A stretch of DNA of 13,269 nt from an uncultured Clostridia bacterium (GTDB lineage: Bacteria; Bacillota; Clostridia; Oscillospirales; Ruminococcaceae), in assembly GCA_947175045.1 (NCBI GenBank), contig CAMWLH010000020.1, forward strand, positions 1 to 13,269, in the 5' to 3' direction. Position numbers and translations under genes: made by a program. Below are positions 1 through 5,460 of this stretch, piece after piece. The notes under the pieces were generated by a model that saw nothing but the letters and a program-made list of their open reading frames with translations, had not been told where the DNA came from and searched no databases. How positions within the stretch are numbered: the stretch's first letter is position 1; each line of letters begins with the position of its first letter.

Positions 1-62
1 CCATAGTCGGCGAGGAATATTGGCCTTATCCCACCTATGACGAGCTGCTGTTCAATGTGTAA
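1..62 (+). CDS. C-terminal end of a probable type III glutamine synthetase (partial)
   Basis: The reading frame is open from position 3 and ends at TAA 60-62; the gene starts outside the window. The visible 19 residues include EEYWPYPTYDELLF just before the stop. A Trp-Pro-x-Pro-Thr-Tyr stretch followed by a short Asp/Glu-Leu-Leu-Phe end resembles the C-terminus of the large GlnN (GSIII) glutamine synthetases of Clostridia and Bacteroides, which make glutamine from glutamate, ammonia and ATP. The identification rests on memory of that tail alone. A terminator about 75 bases downstream fits the end of a plus-strand transcription unit. Confidence 0.5.
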   Translation, partial: IVGEEYWPYPTYDELLFNV

Positions 63-88
63 CGGCAACCGGCAGCCGTAAATAAATA

Positions 89-117
89 TTGACTTAAAGC
101 GTATATCGCTTTAATAT
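89..117 (+). promoter_or_regulatory. Promoter-like site with an operator-like palindrome in its spacer
   Basis: TTGACT (89-94) and TAATAT (112-117) are separated by exactly 17 bp. A perfect inverted repeat, TTAAAGCG (94-101) and CGCTTTAA (107-114) with loop TATAT, fills the spacer and touches both hexamers, so it could be a repressor site. Transcription from here would meet the terminator at 138-198 almost at once. The palindrome could instead be an extra hairpin at the end of the upstream transcript. Confidence 0.4.
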
Positions 118-123
118 ATCCCG

Positions 124-198
124 CTCCCTTTTTTCCGGAGGTCAGCGGCGCGATATGACGGGTATGTCCCGCTGTGTCCGCCTGCTGACCTCTTTTTT
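124..198 (+). ncRNA. Candidate short RNA of about 75 nt
   Basis: This is the transcript predicted from the promoter-like site at 89-117 to the U-run at 193-198. It would be nearly all structure: an outer stem GAGGTCAGC/GCTGACCTC (138-146 with 184-192), extended by GGCG/CGCC, and an inner hairpin CGGG/CCCG (159-162 with 168-171). No open reading frame with a ribosome binding site fits inside. I recognise no known RNA family. The simpler reading is that this is only the terminator of the upstream gene. Confidence 0.25.
138..198 (+). terminator. Rho-independent terminator
   Basis: A perfect 9-bp stem, GAGGTCAGC (138-146) with GCTGACCTC (184-192), is followed directly by TTTTTT (193-198). The 37-nt loop contains a second small hairpin. 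It ends the upstream plus-strand gene. It would not work on the minus strand, where no T-run follows. Confidence 0.85.
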
Positions 199-207
199 AT
201 CTGCTGA

Positions 208-236
208 TTGAAAATTGTAAGTTTTTGTTATACAAT
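208..236 (+). promoter_or_regulatory. Sigma-A type promoter for the metalloprotease/lipoprotein pair
   Basis: TTGAAA (208-213) and TACAAT (231-236) are separated by 17 bp in AT-rich DNA, right after the upstream terminator. Transcription would start near 243 and leave a leader of about 340 nt before the ATG at 586. Confidence 0.6.
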
Positions 237-242
237 AAGTTA

Positions 243-585
243 AAGAGGTTTCTGTACCGCATAATCGCCAAAGTGATCATCAAATATTGTACATATTACA
301 CAAAATCAGATGTTTTTAATAATTTTTTTAAAAAGCTGTAATAGTTGTAACATTCACTTTGTTATTATAGCAGAACGGGAAAACCGCAGGGTTTTCCGAC
401 GGGGGTGACAGCGGCAGCCTTGGCGTTTGTGGAGCGGCAAGGCAGTGAGATTAGAAGAACTGTATGATGTTGGAAGTGATATGATAAAAAATACACATGG
501 CATTTTTATAGGTATATCGCTCATTTGGGGCGAGGAATTATTGATTTACAAAGGAAAGGGTAAAATCATGTCATAACAAAAGATT
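243..585 (+). promoter_or_regulatory. Long structured 5' leader of the metalloprotease gene
   Basis: This gene-free stretch holds two clear hairpins: GGAAAACC (378-385) with GGTTTTCC (390-397) around the loop GCAG, and GCCTTG (417-422) with CAAGGC (438-443). The block 371-445 is richer in G and C than its surroundings. I do not recognise it as a T-box or a known riboswitch. The reading frame of the protease is also open upstream from 409 to TAA 574-576, with weak start options at GTG 445 and ATG 481 (GGAAG four bases ahead). No residue pattern suggests a real protein there. Confidence 0.4.
551..576 (+). other. Strong ribosome binding site feeding a two-codon ORF (Met-Ser-stop)
   Basis: AAGGAAAGGG (551-560) lies seven bases before ATG 568, an ideal arrangement. 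That ATG is followed by TCA and then TAA (574-576), all in the same frame as the metalloprotease, whose next in-frame ATG is 586. Either TAA 574 is a nonsense change in an older start region, or ribosomes end here and restart nine bases later at 586. What is visible is the ideal spacing to 568 and the poor spacing (25 nt) to 586. Confidence 0.55.
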
Positions 586-1266
586 ATGTTAAAAAGTGGC
601 TATAAGAAAAAGATCATTGCTTTTATTACAGCAATTGTGCTGTCTTTTTCTAGCGGTACGGCAATGGCTGAAGGTGTCGATAACATATCAGTTTCGGAAA
701 AAGCCAGTTCCACTGATTTGGGGGAATTGAATTATTGGTATTCTAATACCGATAGAATTTCACATTGGGAAACACCACGCAGAATTTATGTTCACAATTT
801 AAGCACAAACGATGATTTTGATTTGGAGAAATATGTTGGTTTTGCCATATATCAATGGAGCAGTAAGGCAGGTATTTCGTGCAGTCTTACAGGTACAGAA
901 TCCAATCATTCTATTCATTTCTACGGCGGCTTGGAAGATCAACTCGTTGAGGTGGGCGCATTTGCTGATTGTTCTCACGTTAATGGCAAATGCCACAGCA
1001 CAGCATCAGTTAAGGGTACCTATACATATAATGGGGTAAGTAAAACCGGTAAAGTTACAACGTATTCGAAAATAGTTCTTGTAGAAAAGAGCAATCCAAG
1101 AACCGACATTGCATATTCTAAAACTGCTGCTCACGAGCTAGGTCATGCTCTTGGTTATGCGGGTCACTCACTTACTAAGGGAGACATTATGTATACATCA
1201 TCGGTACATAATACGACCGACGCTCTTACGTCACAAGATATTAATCATCTTAAACAAGTATATTGA
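586..1266 (+). CDS. Secreted matrixin-type zinc metalloprotease
   Basis: This 226-residue protein begins with a clear signal peptide: a Lys-rich n-region, a hydrophobic core at about 10-22, and an AMA site giving likely cleavage after residue 28. Near the C-terminus is the metzincin zinc site HELGHALGYAGH (183-194), with three zinc-binding His and catalytic Glu184, followed by a Met-turn at IMY (201-203). These mark a small secreted endopeptidase of the matrixin (M10-like) group. Its substrate is not evident. Three cysteines at 129, 136 and 99 could allow a disulfide. No propeptide cysteine switch is obvious. The first ATG available is 586, but the good ribosome binding site points to 568, which runs into a stop after two codons. 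Base composition is AT-richer than the housekeeping genes here, which hints at transfer. The lipoprotein gene follows 14 bases later and is probably co-transcribed. Confidence 0.85.
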   Translation: MLKSGYKKKIIAFITAIVLSFSSGTAMAEGVDNISVSEKASSTDLGELNYWYSNTDRISHWETPRRIYVHNLSTNDDFDLEKYVGFAIYQWSSKAGISCSLTGTESNHSIHFYGGLEDQLVEVGAFADCSHVNGKCHSTASVKGTYTYNGVSKTGKVTTYSKIVLVEKSNPRTDIAYSKTAAHELGHALGYAGHSLTKGDIMYTSSVHNTTDALTSQDINHLKQVY

Positions 1267-1280
1267 AAGGGGAATTTACC

Positions 1281-2234
1281 ATGAAAAAAAATATATCACT
1301 TTTTGGGGCATTAGCTTTGATTATATCATTGACAGGGTGTGCTGCTGATAAGCCGTCAATATCAAGCAACCCGGAAACCATTGTTTCGGAAACAATCAAC
1401 GCCGAAAACGAAAACTCAAGCTCCGAATCATCAGCTGTACAATCCGACACCGTATTTATGTCATGGTCGGAGGAAGAACAGATAACGCTTGAGGAGGCTA
1501 TATCAGAAAGTAATTGCGTTGTCCGAGCGAAATATGTGTCCTTTGATGAGTTTGACGAGTATGTTGACTATCGTTTTCGGGTTATTGATATTTACAAGGG
1601 CAGCGCGGACGAGGAAATAATGATCCGTTGGGGTAAGGAATTCAGCGACGAAACCGAGCGTGTGTTTGACGAGGGAGAATACATATTGCCGCTGAAATAC
1701 GTCAACAGCGTTTATTATGATTATCCATACTACAATGTTGTCGGGCATATTGTTATTCCCTGTGATACGGACGGCGGCATTCAGGCTGTGGCGGTAGACG
1801 GGATTATGATGGAGACGCCGTCGGAGCTTTCCTCCGTGGATAGAGCGGCGGCTTTGGTGGCAAGTGTGGAGGATACCTCGGACATTTTCTTCAAGGATTA
1901 CATTCATTCCGATATTCCCGAAGAGATCGCCGAGGGGTCGGAATATATCGTTAAAGTTGTGGTAAACGATAATCCTTCCCGCACGGGCAGCGACAGGGGT
2001 ATCTACAGCTGCGATGTTATTGAAAGCTATAAGGGCGATGTTCTGGACAGCATTCAGGTGCTGCTTTTCTATGACAGCGTTGAAGCAGGCGGCGAGTACT
2101 ATCTGTTTTTGTCAAAAAATGAAAAAAGCGTATATTACACGATATCATCCAAAAACAGCGTTTACAGCGCCGATAACGCAGAGATTTCAGAAGTTGTGTC
2201 AACAGCCTTAGATAATTCAGCTGATATTTCTTAA
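1281..2234 (+). CDS. Lipoprotein with two tandem NTR/TIMP-like domains
   Basis: The start is ATG 1281, behind AAAGGGG at 1266-1272; an in-frame TTG at 1263 overlaps that site and is unlikely. The 317-residue product has a lipoprotein signal peptide with lipobox LTGC (Cys20), then a low-complexity Ser/Glu/Asn linker to about residue 57. Two similar domains follow, roughly 77-145 and 219-285. Each has a Val-rich strand, then a Tyr-x-x-x-Val-Ile-x-x-Tyr-Lys-Gly strand-turn (YRFRVIDIYKG and YSCDVIESYKG), then a strand, then a Gly-Glu-Tyr turn (DEGEYILPL and AGGEYYLFL). That order resembles netrin-like (TIMP-type) beta-barrel domains in many Firmicute lipoproteins; I infer the fold from the pattern only. 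It would sit on the outer face of the membrane beside the secreted metalloprotease encoded just upstream. Function is unknown. Confidence 0.75.
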   Translation: MKKNISLFGALALIISLTGCAADKPSISSNPETIVSETINAENENSSSESSAVQSDTVFMSWSEEEQITLEEAISESNCVVRAKYVSFDEFDEYVDYRFRVIDIYKGSADEEIMIRWGKEFSDETERVFDEGEYILPLKYVNSVYYDYPYYNVVGHIVIPCDTDGGIQAVAVDGIMMETPSELSSVDRAAALVASVEDTSDIFFKDYIHSDIPEEIAEGSEYIVKVVVNDNPSRTGSDRGIYSCDVIESYKGDVLDSIQVLLFYDSVEAGGEYYLFLSKNEKSVYYTISSKNSVYSADNAEISEVVSTALDNSADIS

Positions 2235-2287
2235 ATGATAATAAATCGGCGGGATCTTCTCTGCGGCTTCTGTCAAGTATGGGAGAT

Positions 2288-2314
2288 AAGGAGAAAAATA
2301 TGTCAGATTATTAA
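2288..2314 (+). other. Ribosome binding site with a four-codon ORF, possible gene remnant
   Basis: AAGGAG (2288-2293) lies six bases before ATG 2300, which reads Met-Ser-Asp-Tyr and stops at TAA 2312-2314. TGGGAG (2280-2285) could pair with CTCCCA (2320-2325) and enclose it. The terminator at 2335 follows. It may be the relic of a lost gene start or chance; no plus-strand gene lies downstream for a leader peptide to control. Confidence 0.25.
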
Positions 2315-2334
2315 CCTCGCTCCCAAATGCATAC

Positions 2335-2365
2335 AGCGCCGTGCGGCAGCGCGGCGCTCATTTTT
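2335..2365 (+). terminator. Rho-independent terminator after the lipoprotein gene
   Basis: AGCGCCGTGC (2335-2344) and GCGCGGCGCT (2349-2358) form a 10-bp stem with one G-U pair and a GGCA tetraloop, followed by CA and TTTTT (2361-2365). It lies 100 bases after the lipoprotein stop. On the minus strand no T-run follows, so it should act on the plus strand only. Confidence 0.85.
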
Positions 2366-2429
2366 ATAATTTATCCACAATCTCCTTGAAATTCCGCCTG
2401 TGCTGTTTAAAATTTTTGACCGAGGTCAT
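2364..2429 (-). pseudogene. Decayed duplicate of a MurD C-terminus
   Basis: Read on the minus strand from 2429, this 21-codon frame contains KNFKQHRRNFKEIVDKL and ends at TAA 2364-2366. The live MurD2 gene ends with KNFEERGRNFKELI at the matching place. The DNA agrees too: a 17-base block ending in CCGCC is identical at 2382-2398 and 2849-2865, and similarity continues about 20 bases further. The fragment has no ribosome binding site and no upstream part of the gene, so it looks like a leftover 3' end, separated from the intact gene by the 112-residue unknown gene. Confidence 0.6.
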
Positions 2430-2454
2430 ATCATGTGTTGTGACGGGAGTTTAG

Positions 2455-2793
2455 TCAATAATTCATGTCTGTTATCCATTCAATACACTGTGATATATCT
2501 CCATGGTACTCAAAAAATTTATCAATGGCGCTTAATGCGGCACATTTGGTAATCTTCATTTCTTGTTCGGAAAGCTTCTGTTCAATATAAGAGAGAAAAC
2601 TTGATTCATATAATAGATCTTCAACCAAATACATAATTTGCGTTTCACTTCGGAATAAACAGGTATAATAATCGGTATTAACGCGGGTGACTATTAAAAA
2701 CGGTAATGTGACGTTTTGCGCCGTATAAATTGTAATTCTTTCCCCTATCTTAATATTATTTAATTGGTTTATATATTTATCTTTATCGGTCAT
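2455..2793 (-). CDS. Hypothetical 112-residue protein coupled to murD2
   Basis: I do not recognise this family. The protein has no signal peptide or membrane segment. It starts with a charged helix-like stretch (MTDKDKYINQLNNIKIGE), then beta-like Val/Ile/Thr segments (about 17-55), then an acidic helical C-terminal half rich in Glu, Ile and aromatic residues (about 57-112). The ATG at 2793 follows the murD2 TAA after one base, and the ribosome binding site AGAGGAAAG lies inside the last murD2 codons, so its translation is coupled to murD2. Codon use is markedly AT-rich compared with murD2 and murL, and the gene is bracketed by two MurD C-terminal sequences, suggesting that it was inserted later. 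A small cytoplasmic accessory or immunity-like protein is possible, but nothing in the sequence proves it. Confidence 0.65.
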   Translation of the reverse strand: MTDKDKYINQLNNIKIGERITIYTAQNVTLPFLIVTRVNTDYYTCLFRSETQIMYLVEDLLYESSFLSYIEQKLSEQEMKITKCAALSAIDKFFEYHGDISQCIEWITDMNY

Positions 2794-2794
2794 T

Positions 2795-4132
2795 TTAGCT
2801 TTCCTCTTGCTGGTTGTCGGTAATATTAAGCTGCATATTATTTATCAGCTCCTTGAAATTCCGCCCGCGCTCCTCGAAATTCTTGTAGAACCCGTAGCTT
2901 GCCGCGGCGGGGGAGAGGATAACGCGGCGCTTGGCGCATTTTGCGGCTTCGCTGACCGCCTGCTCCATATCCCGAGCGTGAACGACGTTCACCTCGTGAG
3001 AGGTTATCAGCGCGCCTATGCGCTCTCCGCTGTCGGGGAGAAGGATAACGTTCCTTACCGCGCCCGTGTTGAGAAAATCCCCAAGGATATCATAGGGGAT
3101 ACCCCTGTCCATGCCGCCGAGAATAAGGCAGTCGGTATCGTCAAAGGCTTTCACGGCGGCTATCGCGGCTTCGGGGACAGTGCTTATGCTGTCGTTGATA
3201 TACTCTACGCCGTTCACCGCCGCGACGTATTCCAGGCGGTGCTCCAGCCCCGCGAAGCTCTCCAGAGCCTTAAGACATTCCCCGCGGTCTGCCCCTGCCG
3301 TTACCGCCGCCGCCAGTGCGACGGCAATATTATAGAGATTATGACGCCCGCGCAGCTTGGTGCGTATTTCCTCGGGCGATATTTCCGCGCCGAAAAGCGT
3401 GATTCCGCCGCCGTCCGTCCACACCTCCGCGGGCTGCCCGAACGCCACTGTCACAAGCCGCGCGGAGCTTCTTTCGGGAGCTTCGTCAATATTGACTATC
3501 GCCGTGTCGCCCTCGTTCTGAAAGCGGTAAATGTTCCGTTTGGCGTCGGCGTAGGCTTCAAAGCTCACATAGTGGTCAAGGTGCTCGGGGAAAATATTCA
3601 GCAGTACCGCGATATCGGGAGAGTGCCGCACAAATTCAAGCTGATGGCAGCTCATCTCGCAGACCGCCGTGGTGTCTTCCGACATTTCCTCAAACCGCTC
3701 CAACGGGGGCACCCCGATATTCCCGATAAGCATGGTCTTAAACCCGCACCGCGAAAGGAAATGATGGGTGAGCGCCGAGGCGGTGGATTTCCCCTTAGTG
3801 CCGGTTATGCCGATGATTTTGCAGGGCTTCAGCCGCAGCAGCAGCTCGGTCTGGGTGAGAATTTTCGCCTTGTCCTCCGGCGGGAGCATATCCTTTATTA
3901 TCACCCCCGGGGACTGCAAAATCAGATCGTACCTGCGGCAGCTTTGGAGATAGTTCTCTCCGCAGTGCAGCGTTACTCCCCCGATATCCTGCGGCTTCAT
4001 GTCCGCTACGGCAATTTCGGCGCAGCAGTCTAGCCGCTTAAGGATATCAAGCCATGCTCTGCCCTCTCGCCCGAAGCCGAGGATAACGCAGCGTTTGCCG
4101 TCAAAGATGGGCTTTAATGCTTCAATATTCAC
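2795..4132 (-). CDS. murD2: MurD-type ligase, probably UDP-MurNAc-L-alanine--L-glutamate ligase (MurD2)
   Basis: This is a 445-residue cytoplasmic Mur ligase with the three usual domains. An N-terminal Rossmann-like UDP-binding part has ILGFGREGRAW (17-27). The central ATPase has P-loop GTKGKST (111-117), EMSCHQLE (159-166) and NIFPEHLDHY (179-188). The C-terminal domain has LGGMDRGIPYD (338-348) and SPAAASYGFYKNFEERG (407-423). It should join glutamate to UDP-MurNAc-L-alanine using ATP. Two signatures differ from ordinary MurD: GTKGKST instead of GTNGKST, and NDSISTVP (313-320) where MurD has DSKATN, so the conserved Lys is Ile316. With MurL encoded upstream in a GTGA overlap (GTG start at 4132), the likely role is the L-Glu-adding MurD2. 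An ordinary D-Glu-adding MurD is the alternative. The tail after residue 430 is longer and AT-rich and carries the next gene's ribosome binding site. Confidence 0.8.
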   Translation of the reverse strand: MNIEALKPIFDGKRCVILGFGREGRAWLDILKRLDCCAEIAVADMKPQDIGGVTLHCGENYLQSCRRYDLILQSPGVIIKDMLPPEDKAKILTQTELLLRLKPCKIIGITGTKGKSTASALTHHFLSRCGFKTMLIGNIGVPPLERFEEMSEDTTAVCEMSCHQLEFVRHSPDIAVLLNIFPEHLDHYVSFEAYADAKRNIYRFQNEGDTAIVNIDEAPERSSARLVTVAFGQPAEVWTDGGGITLFGAEISPEEIRTKLRGRHNLYNIAVALAAAVTAGADRGECLKALESFAGLEHRLEYVAAVNGVEYINDSISTVPEAAIAAVKAFDDTDCLILGGMDRGIPYDILGDFLNTGAVRNVILLPDSGERIGALITSHEVNVVHARDMEQAVSEAAKCAKRRVILSPAAASYGFYKNFEERGRNFKELINNMQLNITDNQQEES

Positions 4133-5442
4133 CGTTTACCTCCAAGCAGCGCCCGAAATTCCTCGGGAACAAAATTATCCTCATCATAAAATCCCGAGAG
4201 ATCGACGGGATGACAGGACGGCACAAGCTCCCTGTAATGCCGCAGCAGTGCGGGCAGGCGCTCCCCGCGCAGCTTTACCGCCATCTCCAGCGAGAGCCGC
4301 ACCTCGTCCCGCGTGCCCACGCACTCAAAGGGCTTGTCGCGCCCGTCGGTGATAAGCCCCTCCAGCGTTTCCGAGAGCTCCGATTTGTCAAGCATATTGC
4401 AGCCGAAAATATCCTCCAGCGTCCTGTCCTCGAGAAACGCGGCGAGCAGTATATACACATAAAGGCATTTCGCGCAGCTGCCGCACCATACGTTGGTTTT
4501 TGAGCCGAGATTGCAGCTCTGGAAAACCCCGAAATACTGCGGATACTTCACAAATTCCCGCGCTATTTGCCACTCGCTCCAGGGGCGCAGCAGGCTGAAA
4601 TATTCGGGAGCGTTCCCGAGCTCCGCGCAGTACTCGCGGAAATCCCGCTCAAACTCGGTGGACTTGCTGTACTGGTGATTTATGCTGCTGCCGTCCACAT
4701 AGGCTTCGTTTGCGCTGCTTTCGTTGCTGAGGGCGATGTATTTCCGCCCCGACATTATCGCGAAAAGCTCCGCCGAAAAAGCCACCACCGCCGAAAAAGG
4801 CGTGTGCCCGTTGAGATACCCCTTCGCGTTGAGCTCCAGCAGCGTTTTGTCGATGCTGCGGCGCACTCCCGTTATTTTATCGGGAGCAATCCCCGCCGCT
4901 GCGACGCAGCCCAGCGTAGCGCCGCGCGGGTTTATTATATAGGGGTAGATATCCGCGCCCGCTTTTTTCAGCAGCTCCACCGTGACCACGCTGTCCTTGC
5001 CGCCGCCTATCGGCACGAGTACTCCGCTGAGATCCGTCGTATGGCGGGGCAGGGGAGCGGGCTCGGGCGCTTCTATCGTAATAAAATCCTCAAAGCCCGC
5101 GTCAACGCCGTTGCGGTAGAAAAACTCCCCCAGACCGTTATAATACAGCTTTTTCCACCACTTTTTCTGCTTATCCGTCAGCCCGCCGCAGCGAACCTCC
5201 ACGCGCGGACAGCAGGCGCACTTCCAGTAGGACACCAGCTCCGCCATACCCAGCGAGAAAGCCGCCCGTTCCGCCTGTTCGCGGGAATACTCCCCCGCGG
5301 TCAGGGCACCGTCAAATTCCCATCGGGGATAAAAATGATACTCGTCAATGCTGAAATGAAATTCCAGGCAGTTCTCGGCGAGGGTATAGCTGTGGTAGAT
5401 AAACAGCGGGTGCTTCCCGCGAAGCTCATTATAAAGGCTCAT
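4129..5442 (-). CDS. murL: UDP-MurNAc-L-Ala-L-Glu epimerase (MurL)
   Basis: A 437-residue soluble protein. In the family first described in Xanthomonas oryzae, MurL uses ATP (to AMP and PPi) to invert the glutamate of UDP-MurNAc-L-Ala-L-Glu, giving the D-Glu form needed for peptidoglycan. Visible support: a PP-loop type nucleotide site PIGGGKDSVVTVELL (144-158), a conserved-looking SNESSANEAYVDGSS segment (239-253) followed by NHQYSKSTEFE (255-265), and a cysteine set in QSCNLGSKTNVWCGSCAKC (Cys310, 320, 323, 326). An N-terminal domain before residue 130 carries another group (Cys75, 77, 78, 85). Such cysteines could bind metal; that is inference. AAAGGA lies seven bases before ATG 5442. The stop TGA overlaps the murD2 GTG start, so the two products are made together. 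Without the MurL reading it would be called a PP-loop family protein of unknown function. Confidence 0.72.
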   Translation of the reverse strand: MSLYNELRGKHPLFIYHSYTLAENCLEFHFSIDEYHFYPRWEFDGALTAGEYSREQAERAAFSLGMAELVSYWKCACCPRVEVRCGGLTDKQKKWWKKLYYNGLGEFFYRNGVDAGFEDFITIEAPEPAPLPRHTTDLSGVLVPIGGGKDSVVTVELLKKAGADIYPYIINPRGATLGCVAAAGIAPDKITGVRRSIDKTLLELNAKGYLNGHTPFSAVVAFSAELFAIMSGRKYIALSNESSANEAYVDGSSINHQYSKSTEFERDFREYCAELGNAPEYFSLLRPWSEWQIAREFVKYPQYFGVFQSCNLGSKTNVWCGSCAKCLYVYILLAAFLEDRTLEDIFGCNMLDKSELSETLEGLITDGRDKPFECVGTRDEVRLSLEMAVKLRGERLPALLRHYRELVPSCHPVDLSGFYDEDNFVPEEFRALLGGKR

Positions 5443-5460
5443 AGCTGTTCCTTTCGCTCG

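Noticed and set aside
345..368. Promoter from TTGTAA (345-350) and TATTAT (363-368)
   Set aside because: The spacer is only 12 bp; the site at 208-236 is far better.
310..576. Short frames upstream of and in frame with the metalloprotease (310-408 and 409-576)
   Set aside because: No good ribosome binding site and no protein-like pattern; they are interrupted by TGA 406-408 and TAA 574-576. Treated as leader sequence.
1263..1280. TTG start for the lipoprotein
   Set aside because: It overlaps the ribosome binding site for ATG 1281 and would put residues ahead of a normal lipoprotein signal peptide.
2807..4033. A 408-codon open frame on the plus strand opposite murD2
   Set aside because: It is antisense to a clear Mur ligase with full motifs. 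Its product is rich in Arg, Ala and Gly without any domain pattern, as expected from the codon bias of the real gene.
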